Assembly: GCF_000770635.1 (NCBI RefSeq)
Contig: NZ_AVBF01000012.1
Coordinates: forward strand, 1-64,000
Origin: Pontibacillus yanchengensis Y32
Lineage (GTDB): Bacteria; Bacillota; Bacilli; Bacillales; BH030062
Direction: 5' to 3'
DNA: 64,000 bases
Shown: positions 39,189 to 47,303 of the stretch, one piece after another
Layout of the letters: each line of letters starts with the position of its first letter
How positions within the stretch are numbered: the first letter of the stretch is position 1
Notes under the pieces: model-generated
The model's database searches: none
The model's input: the letters and a program-made list of their open reading frames with translations, nothing else
Told to the model about the DNA's origin: nothing
Translations under genes and position numbers: made by a program

Positions 39189-40814
39189 TTAAATTGGAAT
39201 AAAGGTGGCCTGGGAACAACGAGGCCACTGATAAAGTGGGGTATTTTCAGGCTTCTTTAGACCGCAATTTTTAGAGATATTTTTCTGTTCAGCTGTTTCA
39301 TCCAATAAATTGGTGATTATTTTCCCATAAACCTCACATGAAGAGGACAGGAGGTTCGCTATCCTCTTCATGTTGACGGCTAATGCCGTGAATTTCGCTT
39401 GTTTAGACATACTTAATTGGTTGTACCCCCTAGCACAACCTAATCCATGGAAATTTTTCATCTCCCCATTCTTCCATTCCTGTGAAGCCCGTTTTTTATA
39501 TGTTTCCTTGAAATGATCGGACTTTTGGAATTCTTTATGTTCAAAGAACTCAGGTGCATTCGCCCCTACTTCCAATATCTTTCGTGGACGGTTTCTTTCC
39601 ACACATTCTTGTCTAATCGGGCAGCTTCGACATGTCTCCATGTCAAAGTAATACTTTAGAGCTTCCTGCTGACCACTCTTTCGCTTTTTATGAGCTTTCT
39701 TTACGGTCTTATTACCTTGTTCACAGAACCATTCATCCGAATCTTTATTATATGTAAAGCGTTCATGAACTCGATAAGCCATTTCGCTTATAGGAATGTA
39801 AGGTGTTGCACCTATACCTTGAATTCGATCAAGAATTTCCTTCTTGAAATACGCCTTATCTCCAAGTATTTCCTCAATGGTCATTCCCGTAGCTTTTGTG
39901 CGTTCTAGAAGCTTCTCAAACATTGTTCCATCTACATAAGATCCATTCCCTACATGAACAGCCGTAATAATATATTCTGGTACCGTCATCGTAAACTCTA
40001 CTTTATAACCAAAGAAACGGTGGTTTTTCTTTTTATGACCAACTCGAGCGTCACGGTCTATTACGGATCGAGTTCCTTTGGCTTGAAGGAATTTGGGATC
40101 TTGGAGTATGTCTTTAGCGATATCCATCATCGCTTTCGTCTCTGGAATTTGCGGCATCTCCCCAAGTGTCTCCACTTGGGTCATCATCTCTTCCAAGTAG
40201 GATTTCATTGTCATTTTGGCTTCCCTGTAGTCTTCAGTATCCTTTATATCTGGTATTTCTTGATTGATTTCCTCTGGGATAGACCCATGTTCTTCTTCTA
40301 GGGTTCCTTGGATGTTCTGAGCTAGTTTTTTCATGACTCGTTCAGGGGTGTGTTGAGACGTACCTGCTTCAACATGCGTGGAATCAATGGTTAAACTTTT
40401 CCCCTCCATGATACCTAAATCTACGCACTGGCGTGCAATTTCTTGTAAAATATCATCTACTGAACATTCCTGAAGACGATGTTTTCGAAATTTACAAAGG
40501 GTAGTAGGGTCCGGGAGTTTGTCATCATCTTCAGGGTTGATCCCCAAGAAGTAAAGATAAGCAATATTTAAATTGGCTTCTGCAATGACTTCAGGGTCTG
40601 AGAGATTGTAGAGGTATTGAATGATGGAAATCCTGATCAATAATTCTGGCTCTTTTGCAGGTCGGCCATAATACTTACAGTAGGATGTTTCTAAAAGAGG
40701 ATTGATGAAAGAGAAATCAATATTCTCGTTTATCAACACGAGGGTATGGTCTTGCGGAATTTTATTGTATAATACGGAATGAAAGCTTGCTTGGTTATTA
40801 TCATAAGCGAGCAT
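39189..40814 (-). CDS. IS1182-family transposase
   Basis: 541 aa DDE transposase. N-terminal helix-turn-helix region with YYGRPAKEPELLIRI; catalytic region with TIDSTHVEAGT, ILGDKAYFKKE and an Asp/Glu-containing ASQEWKNGEMKNFHG; a Cys cluster CRSCPIRQEC typical of this group. The start ATG follows AAAAAAGGAGG, which an upstream inverted arm can cover. The stop codon lies at 39189, beyond the IS end at 39221, so the last ten residues and the stop come from the target DNA. Otherwise intact and presumably active. Confidence 0.95.
   Translation of the reverse strand: MLAYDNNQASFHSVLYNKIPQDHTLVLINENIDFSFINPLLETSYCKYYGRPAKEPELLIRISIIQYLYNLSDPEVIAEANLNIAYLYFLGINPEDDDKLPDPTTLCKFRKHRLQECSVDDILQEIARQCVDLGIMEGKSLTIDSTHVEAGTSQHTPERVMKKLAQNIQGTLEEEHGSIPEEINQEIPDIKDTEDYREAKMTMKSYLEEMMTQVETLGEMPQIPETKAMMDIAKDILQDPKFLQAKGTRSVIDRDARVGHKKKNHRFFGYKVEFTMTVPEYIITAVHVGNGSYVDGTMFEKLLERTKATGMTIEEILGDKAYFKKEILDRIQGIGATPYIPISEMAYRVHERFTYNKDSDEWFCEQGNKTVKKAHKKRKSGQQEALKYYFDMETCRSCPIRQECVERNRPRKILEVGANAPEFFEHKEFQKSDHFKETYKKRASQEWKNGEMKNFHGLGCARGYNQLSMSKQAKFTALAVNMKRIANLLSSSCEVYGKIITNLLDETAEQKNISKNCGLKKPENTPLYQWPRCSQATFIPI
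39212..39220. repeat. Target duplication of the IS, left copy
   Basis: GGGAACAAC immediately left of the IS; the right copy is at 40944-40952. Joining them restores the sequence seen in element 2 at the same place. Confidence 0.85.
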
Positions 40815-40943
40815 GATAAAACCTCCTTTTTTGGTGTTTGTTTCTCGTCAATTCAATTCTACCAAATAGGGAGGTTTTTTTAATGCCTTTTATTATAATG
40901 AATTTCATTTTCCTTATTTTAGTAGATGTTTTTCAGTGGCCTC
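39221..40943 (-). mobile_element. IS1182-family insertion sequence, complete
   Basis: 1723 bp bounded by GAGGCCACTG and its inverse CAGTGGCCTC, with a 9-bp direct duplication GGGAACAAC outside. It carries one transposase frame. It is inserted in the left arm of unit U1 of a composite repeat, which gives a clear before/after picture of the insertion. Confidence 0.9.
40818..40878 (-). promoter_or_regulatory. Ribosome-site-sequestering hairpin in the transposase leader
   Basis: Arms 40861-40878 and 40818-40835 match at 16 of 18 positions. On the minus strand the upstream arm AAAACCTCC pairs with GGAGGTTTT, which contains the transposase ribosome site just before the ATG. Transcripts entering from outside the IS would fold and hide it. 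Confidence 0.7.
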
Positions 40944-40952
40944 GGGAACAAC
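40944..40952. repeat. Target duplication of the IS, right copy
   Basis: GGGAACAAC immediately right of the IS, identical to 39212-39220. Confidence 0.85.
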
Positions 40953-40969
40953 TCGCGTCCTGCCGGCGG

Positions 40970-41027
40970 CCCTACACGACGTAGGGTCGTTCGACGTTGT
41001 CACACGATGTGACGGCTTTAGTCGAAC
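40970..41027. repeat. Paired inner hairpins, copy A
   Basis: Hairpin 1 is CCCTAC-ACGAC-GTAGGG (40970-40986). Hairpin 2 has outer arms GTTCGAC (40989-40995) and GTCGAAC (41021-41027) and an inner stem GTCACA-CGA-TGTGAC (40999-41013). Matching structures with different stem bases are at 47046-47102 and 57521-57567. Confidence 0.8.
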
Positions 41028-41422
41028 CTCCACTTCTCAAGCTACCTTCGGGGAAAACGCCCTCAGGGGGATCTTGCCTACCTCTTTCTCCGGCGGGAGT
41101 CTCGTCGTTCCCAGGCCACCTTTGCTTTTGTTGTGATAAACGGAAACATGGCCAGATTTGAGTGATAGAGGTAGACGCATATCTTCTGAATTATGCTCTC
41201 CAAACTAATAAGTTCTAGTATCACAATGTAGTCATAACAAATTGGTAATTCAGAAAAACTCACTATTAGTACTAAATCAGAATCCCTTCCATATACAGTA
41301 CCATATATGCAAAATCATATTACTCCCAAGAGGTAACATAAGAAGGTTTCCATTGAAAATAAAAGCTTTTCGGTTCGGAGGAGACTACATTTAACCGGGG
41401 GTCCGATAGTCATTACCCTGAT

Positions 41423-41550
41423 GGGGGTGAAGGGGGAACTGCGAGACTCCCGCAGGAGAAAGAGGGTGGTGAGACCCCTGAGGGAGCGAAGCGAGTGAGA
41501 AGGCTCACCAGCTCGCCCTCAGGAAAGCGAGTTGTTCCACCGTAACCCCC
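41423..41550 (+). repeat. G+C-rich unit U2 (short form)
   Basis: Outer arms 41423-41439 and 41534-41550 pair at 14 of 17 positions. Inside lie GACTCCCGCAGGAGAAAGAGG, GAGACCCCTGAGGG, AGCGAAGCGAGTGAG and GAAAGCGAG, a pattern seen in intergenic repeats of many Bacillaceae (recalled, not searched). Opposite orientation to U1. Confidence 0.7.
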
Positions 41551-41644
41551 CTCCACTATTTAAGTATCGGACCCAATACTTTTTAAAATATCTCGAACTC
41601 AAGTCTTCAACATAATGGGGGCTAATATAGAATAAACAGTTAAA

Positions 41645-41673
41645 AAGAGCTTGGATACTAGATCCAAGCTCTT
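41645..41673 (-). terminator. Terminator after kbl
   Basis: Perfect 12-bp stem AAGAGCTTGGAT with ATCCAAGCTCTT around five bases, with an A-run giving Ts on the minus strand. Confidence 0.88.
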
Positions 41674-41716
41674 AAAGGAAAATGTTTTATCATCTTGAAA
41701 TTCCGTTCAAAAATTA

Positions 41717-42898
41717 TTATAAAATATTTAGCGTTTTAGCCGCACGTTGGAAGGCATCTAATGCTTCTTGTAATTCTTCTTGTGAATGCTCTGCTGTTAC
41801 AATCGTACGAATACGAGCTTTTCCCTTAGGTACTGTAGGGAACACAATACCTTGTGCAAAGACACCTTCATTAAACAGCTCATCAGAGAATTTATGAGTT
41901 AACGCATCATCACCTATCATGACAGGTGTGATTGGTGTTTTGCTAATGCCAGTATCAAAACCAAGCTCTTCTAAACCTTTCTTAAAGAACTCTGTGTTTT
42001 CCCACAGTTTATCAATCAGTTCAGGTTCTTCTAACAAAACATCCACAGCTGCGTCGCATGCTGCAGTTACTGCTGGAGGATGGGATGTACTAAATAAAAA
42101 TGGACGACCTTTATGAATTAAGTAATCCTTCAAAACTTTCGTTGTAGCAACATATCCACCTAACACGCCAACTGCTTTACTTAATGTGCCAACTTGAATA
42201 TGTACTCGTCCATCTAAACCAAAATGATTTACGGTTCCACGTCCATTATCACCTAGAACACCACTTGCATGAGCATCATCTACCATTACAAGAGCTCCAT
42301 ATTTTTCAGCGACTTCGACAATTTCAGGTAACGGCGCAATATTACCATCCATTGAGAACACACCATCTGTTACGACTAATTTAGTTCTGTAGTCAACAGA
42401 CTCTTTTAACTTTTCTTCAAGAGAATCTACATCAACATGCTTATAAATCTTACGTCCTGCTTTTGTCAAACGAATTCCGTCAATTATAGACGCATGATTC
42501 AGTTCATCCGATATAACGACATCTTGATCTGTTAACATAGAAGATAGAACACCCTGATTTGTTGTAAACCCTGATTGGAATACAAGAGCTGCTTCCGTAT
42601 GCTTAAATTTAGCGAGTTTCTCTTCAAAATCTTCATGCATTTGTAAAGTCCCAGCAATGGTACGTACAGAGCCAGTTCCAACACCATATGTTCTAATAGC
42701 TTTTTCAGCAGCTTCTTTCATACGAGGATGAGATGTTAACCCTAAATAATTGTTGGAAGATAGCTGTATTACATCTTTTCCTTTAATTGTTACACGAGAA
42801 CCTTGGGCTGACTCTAACGGTATTAATTCCCGAAATGTCCCCTCTTTCTTCATGTCTTCTAATTCTTGTTGAATATGTTCAAATCCTTTCACAGTCAT
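41717..42898 (-). CDS. kbl: Glycine C-acetyltransferase (2-amino-3-ketobutyrate CoA ligase)
   Basis: 393 aa PLP enzyme of the alpha-oxoamine synthase family. The PLP Lys lies in VGTLSKAVGVLGGY, and VMVDDAHASGVLG gives the conserved Asp-His pair. It cleaves 2-amino-3-oxobutyrate with CoA to glycine and acetyl-CoA, the second step after threonine dehydrogenase encoded just upstream. The start ATG follows AAGGAGGTAATGACTGT-like spacing. Confidence 0.95.
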   Translation of the reverse strand: MTVKGFEHIQQELEDMKKEGTFRELIPLESAQGSRVTIKGKDVIQLSSNNYLGLTSHPRMKEAAEKAIRTYGVGTGSVRTIAGTLQMHEDFEEKLAKFKHTEAALVFQSGFTTNQGVLSSMLTDQDVVISDELNHASIIDGIRLTKAGRKIYKHVDVDSLEEKLKESVDYRTKLVVTDGVFSMDGNIAPLPEIVEVAEKYGALVMVDDAHASGVLGDNGRGTVNHFGLDGRVHIQVGTLSKAVGVLGGYVATTKVLKDYLIHKGRPFLFSTSHPPAVTAACDAAVDVLLEEPELIDKLWENTEFFKKGLEELGFDTGISKTPITPVMIGDDALTHKFSDELFNEGVFAQGIVFPTVPKGKARIRTIVTAEHSQEELQEALDAFQRAAKTLNIL

Positions 42899-43014
42899 TA
42901 CCTCCTTATTTTGATAAAACTAGGGTAAAGCATGGATATTTCTTCACACCGTAAAAATAGACTTCAACAATATGAAGCTAAACAAGCTACGAAAACAGCC
43001 TTATTAATGGTTAC

Positions 43015-44061
43015 TTATTCATTTGGGTGTAATACTACTTTTCCACATTGTCCCGCATTCATTAGTGAGAATCCTTTTTCAAATTCTTCTAATGGTAAGT
43101 GATGGGTTATAATCGGAGCTAAGTCAACTTGCTTAGATTGTAATAACCTTGACACTTGCTGCCATGTTTTAAACATTTTTCTCCCAGTAATCCCTTGAAC
43201 TTGTACGCCTTTGAATACAATATCATTCGTTACATCAAGTGTAACTGGTCTTACCGGAAGACTTAGAATTGAAACACGACCGCCATTTGTAATCATCTTA
43301 AAGCCTTGATCCATCGCTTTTGGATGGCCACTCATTTCGCAAACAACGTCTACACCATGCTCATTCGTTAACGACTTAGCTCTTTCCACGGGGTCCTCGT
43401 TACCAGAATGTATTACTGTCGTAGCACCCATTTGTTCTGCTAACTGTAAGCGATATGGATTAACATCAAACGCAAGAACTTGAGAAGCTCCCGCTGCTTT
43501 TGCTACGCCTACTGCCATTAATCCAATAGGTCCACATCCAATGATTGCAACGTTTTTACCAGCAACTTCCCCGTTTAAAACAGTGTGAACAGCATTCCCC
43601 ATTGGCTCTTGCACAGATGCAATGTCCGTTGGCATATCCGATGGGTTCACCCAAAGATTACTCTCCGGAAGTGCAACGTACTCAGCGAAACACCCTTGTG
43701 TATCTACTCCAATAATTTGTGTGTTCTCACAAATATGATATTGACCTGTTAAACATTGAGGACATTTGTGACACACGATGTGGGTTTCTGCACTAACATA
43801 ATCTCCAACATCTACCATAGTAACATGTTCTCCAATTTCAACCACTTCTCCTGCAAACTCATGCCCAAATACATACGGTGTATGCACTCGACTTGCTGAC
43901 CACTCGTCCCAGTTATATATATGAACATCTGTTCCACAAATGGAGGTTGCTTTCACTTTTATAAGCACTTCATTCTCCCTAATTGCTGGAATTGGTACTT
44001 CTTGAAGCTGAGCTCCCTCACCTTGATGATGTTTAACAATCGCCTTCATTGTTCCATCCAT
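43015..44061 (-). CDS. tdh: L-threonine 3-dehydrogenase
   Basis: 348 aa zinc-dependent MDR family. Catalytic zinc site includes CGTDVHIYNWDEW and GHEFAGEVVEIG; the structural zinc loop is CHKCPQCLTGQYHIC. The NAD site GCGPIGLMAVG follows. It oxidises threonine to 2-amino-3-oxobutyrate. The frame reaches a GTG at 44070, but the ATG at 44061 is eight bases from GAGGAG. tdh and kbl form the conserved operon. Confidence 0.95.
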   Translation of the reverse strand: MDGTMKAIVKHHQGEGAQLQEVPIPAIRENEVLIKVKATSICGTDVHIYNWDEWSASRVHTPYVFGHEFAGEVVEIGEHVTMVDVGDYVSAETHIVCHKCPQCLTGQYHICENTQIIGVDTQGCFAEYVALPESNLWVNPSDMPTDIASVQEPMGNAVHTVLNGEVAGKNVAIIGCGPIGLMAVGVAKAAGASQVLAFDVNPYRLQLAEQMGATTVIHSGNEDPVERAKSLTNEHGVDVVCEMSGHPKAMDQGFKMITNGGRVSILSLPVRPVTLDVTNDIVFKGVQVQGITGRKMFKTWQQVSRLLQSKQVDLAPIITHHLPLEEFEKGFSLMNAGQCGKVVLHPNE

Positions 44062-44196
44062 GGTGAACACTCCTCATTACATAAATTTTTCTATACACCT
44101 ATTATAATCATATTTACATCTATAGTTCCAGTATTGTTTTTTGTTTCGTCCATATGGAATAGACATTTGACCTTTTCATAGAAATCGCTTTCAAAA

Positions 44197-44231
44197 AAGA
44201 AAGCCTGGAAGCTACAGCTCCAGGCTTTCTT
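44197..44231 (-). terminator. Terminator after korB
   Basis: Thirteen-bp stem AAGAAAGCCTGGA with TCCAGGCTTTCTT, extended inward; an A-run gives Ts on the minus strand. Confidence 0.85.
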
Positions 44232-44261
44232 ACATTCAATTATAAATAAAAAATGGTCACC

Positions 44262-45128
44262 CTATTTGAATTCTTCTATAAGCTTATTGAATTCATCTTT
44301 CGACAAAGTCAACTTTGCTTGACTTAATGGATTTGAATCATAACCTTGAATATACTCCTGATAGGACTTTTTAGCTTTATTTTGATAGATTAACCCTGTT
44401 ACTAGACTATTATGTTCCAGAAGAACGCGCATAGCATCAGCTCTATTTGTTGAATCATAGTGTTCAAAAGAAGAGAGTTTAACAAGTTTTTGTTTAAACC
44501 ACTCATAAGTATTCACTTTATTATAGGTTACACAAGGACTAAACACATTTATAAAAGAAAAGCCATCATGTTCTATACCTTGCTCTATTAAAGTTGTCAA
44601 TTCTTTAACATCGCTTGAAAAACTTTGGGCTAAGAATGTAGCTCCAGATGCTAAGGCAAGCTCCATTACGTTCACTGATGATTCAATAGCTCCCTCTGGA
44701 GTACTCTTTGTAACAAAACCAGCATCACTTCTAGGAGAGGTTTGTCCTTTAGTTAAACCATAAATTTGATTATCCATCACAATATAGGTAATATTCATAT
44801 TTCTTCTTATGGCATGTATTGTGTGTCCCATACCAATAGCAAACCCATCCCCATCTCCACCTGAGGCAATAACAGTTAAGTCTTTATTAGCCATCTTTAC
44901 GCCTTGAGCTAAAGGAAGTGCCCTACCATGAACACCGTGGAACCCATAAGCATTAATGTATCCTGATATTCTACCAGAACAACCAATTCCCGAGACAACA
45001 ACAAGCTCTTCTGGTTCTAATCCTATATTAGCAGCGGCGCGTTGGATGGCTGCTTGCACAGAGAAATCTCCACAACCAGGACACCAATTAGGTTTATTCT
45101 TATTACGGAAATCTTTAAATGTCGCCAT
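44262..45128 (-). CDS. korB: 2-oxoacid:ferredoxin oxidoreductase beta subunit (KorB)
   Basis: 288 aa. The ThDP site is GDGDGFAIGMGHTIHAIRRN, and Fe-S ligands appear in WCPGCGD, GCSGR and FSPCVTYN. With KorA it decarboxylates a 2-oxoacid, most likely 2-oxoglutarate, with ferredoxin as acceptor. Its start overlaps the korA stop by one base (TAATG), so translation is probably coupled. Confidence 0.93.
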   Translation of the reverse strand: MATFKDFRNKNKPNWCPGCGDFSVQAAIQRAAANIGLEPEELVVVSGIGCSGRISGYINAYGFHGVHGRALPLAQGVKMANKDLTVIASGGDGDGFAIGMGHTIHAIRRNMNITYIVMDNQIYGLTKGQTSPRSDAGFVTKSTPEGAIESSVNVMELALASGATFLAQSFSSDVKELTTLIEQGIEHDGFSFINVFSPCVTYNKVNTYEWFKQKLVKLSSFEHYDSTNRADAMRVLLEHNSLVTGLIYQNKAKKSYQEYIQGYDSNPLSQAKLTLSKDEFNKLIEEFK

Positions 45129-46873
45129 TACAACAACTCCTTACACGCATGATAGAGAGCCCTTGGTAAAAAAGGTGTACCATCGTATTTAGTAATACTC
45201 TCTATTTTTTCGTGGAAACCAGCGTTCATTTTTATAATAGAGGCTAATTGACCAGTCGCATTGTTTTCAACGACGATGACCTTATTCGCCGCTTGTAAAA
45301 GTGGGACTAAATGAGAAGTTGGAAACGGGTGAATCAGTCGAATATGCGCATGATTTACACAATAACCATCCTGTTGTAATTGAACTTGAACCTCTTCCAG
45401 TGCCCCTCTGGTTGAATTAAAGCCAATAAGAAGCACGTCCGCCTCATCACAAGTTCGATTCATGTAAATTGGAGTAGGATACGTATCAATCAAATGGCTA
45501 AGTTTTCTTAAACGTTTATCCATTTGTGCCACTCGATTAGAAGCAGATTCAGAAGGTTTACCGTGTTCGTTATGCTCCACTCCAGTTACATGAAATACAC
45601 CATTCTTCGTGCCTGGAAGAACACGCTCGGATACACCATCGGAAGTGACTTGATAACGCTTACCATTATACTCAGAACCATTTTCCGCCTCTTTATTCGT
45701 ATTTAATTTTCCTCTTCTTATGGAGACATTACGATAATCTAATGGCTCAACAGATTGCTTACCTAAAGAAAGCTGTAAATCCGATAGCAATATGACCGGA
45801 CATTGATATTCATCCGCTACATTTAAAGCTTCCACAGCATCATGAAATGCTTCCTCTACAGTACTAGGAGCAATAACAACTTTTGGTATTTCCCCGTGTG
45901 TGCCATAGATCATAGCAAGCAAATCCGATTGTTCTTGCTTTGTGGGAAGACCTGTACTTGGTCCCCCTCGTTGAGTATCTACAATAACCAACGGGGTTTC
46001 TGTCATTCCTGCTAGTCCAATTGACTCCATCATAAGAGACAACCCAGGACCTGCGGAAGCTGTAATGGTACGTACTCCTCCATAGTTTGCTCCTATAGCC
46101 ATTGTAGCAGCAGCAATTTCATCTTCTGTCTGAATAACAGTACCACCAAACTCAGGTAATTTCTTAATAAGATACTCCATTATTTCAGAAGCAGGTGTAA
46201 TAGGATAAGCTGCCATAAACCTGCATCCACCTGCCAAAAAGCCGAGTGCTATAGCATCATTTCCTATCATAAACATACGCGCGTACCCATCAGCACTCGC
46301 TAGCTTCATAGATTTGTATGAAACTGGTATTTGGGAATGTAAGAAATCGGTTCCTTCTTTTATTGCCTGCATATTTTGCTTTACCACGCTTTCCCCTTTT
46401 CGGCCAAATATACCTTGAACTACGTCTCGAAAAGCTTCCGCATCTAGTTGTAATAAAGAGGCTGTCGCTCCTAGTGCAACCATATTCTTCATAACGGGAT
46501 TACCTAATTCTTTAGCAATCTCTGAAAAAGGAATAGCAAACAGCGTGGCTTTAACTTCATCAGGTTTAGTAGGGGTAAATTTAGAATCTGCAAGAATAAA
46601 CCCTTCGTTATGCAGTTCGCTAGCATTTACATCTATTGTTTCTTGATCAAATGCTACAAGTATGTCTAAATCATCTGTTATGGATCTGATTTTTTCTGTA
46701 GAGACTCTTATTTTATTATTGGTATGTCCTCCTTTAATACGTGAGGAAAAATGTCGGTATCCATATAAGTAATAACCTAAACGATTCATTGCCATAGAGA
46801 AGATTTCACCTGTACTCTCGATCCCCTCCCCTTGTTGGCCTCCGACCTTCCATGAGAGTTGTGTTTTCATCAT
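45128..46873 (-). CDS. korA: 2-oxoacid:ferredoxin oxidoreductase alpha subunit (KorA)
   Basis: 581 aa, a natural fusion of the gamma domain (about 1-190; KVGGQQGEGIESTGEI) and the alpha domain (about 200-580; AYPITPASEIME and GPGLSLMMESIGLAG). No ferredoxin domain is attached. It forms the enzyme with KorB and could run beside or in place of the 2-oxoglutarate dehydrogenase step. The start ATG-ATG pair follows GAAGGGGTGTA. Confidence 0.93.
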   Translation of the reverse strand: MMKTQLSWKVGGQQGEGIESTGEIFSMAMNRLGYYLYGYRHFSSRIKGGHTNNKIRVSTEKIRSITDDLDILVAFDQETIDVNASELHNEGFILADSKFTPTKPDEVKATLFAIPFSEIAKELGNPVMKNMVALGATASLLQLDAEAFRDVVQGIFGRKGESVVKQNMQAIKEGTDFLHSQIPVSYKSMKLASADGYARMFMIGNDAIALGFLAGGCRFMAAYPITPASEIMEYLIKKLPEFGGTVIQTEDEIAAATMAIGANYGGVRTITASAGPGLSLMMESIGLAGMTETPLVIVDTQRGGPSTGLPTKQEQSDLLAMIYGTHGEIPKVVIAPSTVEEAFHDAVEALNVADEYQCPVILLSDLQLSLGKQSVEPLDYRNVSIRRGKLNTNKEAENGSEYNGKRYQVTSDGVSERVLPGTKNGVFHVTGVEHNEHGKPSESASNRVAQMDKRLRKLSHLIDTYPTPIYMNRTCDEADVLLIGFNSTRGALEEVQVQLQQDGYCVNHAHIRLIHPFPTSHLVPLLQAANKVIVVENNATGQLASIIKMNAGFHEKIESITKYDGTPFLPRALYHACKELL

Positions 46874-47045
46874 TACACCCCTTCGTCTAAATACGTACCC
46901 AAACTAGTAACCTCCAACTATTGAAGCAATACTTGGACCATTCGTATTTATTCATTTATACGCTACATATGATAGGAATTATGCGTTAAACATATAGAAG
47001 TTAAACAAATGCATACAGAACTGTTTAGCGACGTATATGCTGCGG

Positions 47046-47102
47046 CCCACACGACGTGGGTTGGTTCGATGTTGCTACGTCACGTAGCGATTTTAATCGA
47101 AC
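47046..47102. repeat. Paired inner hairpins, copy B (solo)
   Basis: Hairpin 1 is CCCAC-ACGAC-GTGGG (47046-47060). Hairpin 2 has arms GTTCGAT (47064-47070) and ATCGAAC (47096-47102) with inner stem GCTACG-TCA-CGTAGC (47074-47088). Same layout as copy A at 40970-41027 but with different paired bases. It is not in a complete composite element. Confidence 0.8.
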
Positions 47103-47180
47103 TTCCCTTGAATCCGTATGAGATAAAGGAAACACGAAGAGCGGTAGCGATTCGATGTTGACTTATCGTAAGAAGGGGCA

Positions 47181-47223
47181 GGAAGTTTGCAAGTCGCTGG
47201 GCGCTGGACGTGGCCTCATCACT
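47181..47223. repeat. Dispersed repeat fragment (partner at 9301-9343)
   Basis: 43 bp matching 9301-9343 at 35 positions. It follows hairpin copy B by about 80 bp, so the two may belong to one larger, degraded element. Confidence 0.6.
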
Positions 47224-47278
47224 TTTTTTAGTTATACACAAGCGTTGAATTTTATAATTGCACGCTAGAGGACAAAAA

Positions 47279-47303
47279 AATAGCCACCTAAAAAGGTGAC
47301 TAT
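47279..47303 (-). terminator. Terminator after the dipeptidase gene
   Basis: Ten-bp stem (ATAGtCACCT with AGGTGgCTAT, one G-U) followed by seven Ts on the minus strand. Confidence 0.82.

Larger units (their letters stand above)
39201..41123 (-). repeat. G+C-rich unit U1 (long form, split by the IS)
   Basis: A perfect 17-bp outer stem joins 39201-39217 (AAAGGTGGCCTGGGAAC) and 41107-41123; the IS lies in the left arm. The inner sequence on the minus strand has GACTCCCGCCGGAGAAAGAGG, which recurs in units U2 and U4. It holds two inner hairpins at 40970-40986 and 40989-41027. Confidence 0.75.
39107..41617. repeat. Composite repeat element 1 (split by an IS)
   Basis: The ends are imperfect inverted repeats: left 39107-39142 and right 41586-41617 share TTGAAGACTTG and TTYGAGATA. 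Inside are two G+C-rich units in opposite orientation (39201-41123 and 41423-41550). Without the 1723-bp IS and its duplicated target the element would be about 780 bp. No coding frame is supported outside the IS. Element 2 at 56706-57669 has the same layout. Confidence 0.75.
40953..41716. other. Gene-free gap between the IS and kbl
   Basis: The gap holds the right part of composite element 1: most of U1, a unique AT-rich core (about 41160-41400), U2 and the right inverted end, then the kbl terminator. The short open frames in it are by-products of the G+C-rich repeats. Confidence 0.7.
46874..47299. other. Gene-free gap with repeat remnants
   Basis: Contains the paired hairpins at 47046-47102, the dispersed fragment at 47181-47223 and the dipeptidase terminator. 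The 79-codon minus frame here runs through those repeats and is not supported. Confidence 0.65.

Noticed and set aside
40936-41263. Short frames (61-66 codons) in composite element 1
   Set aside because: They are translations of the G+C-rich hairpin sequence in both directions, without ribosome sites.
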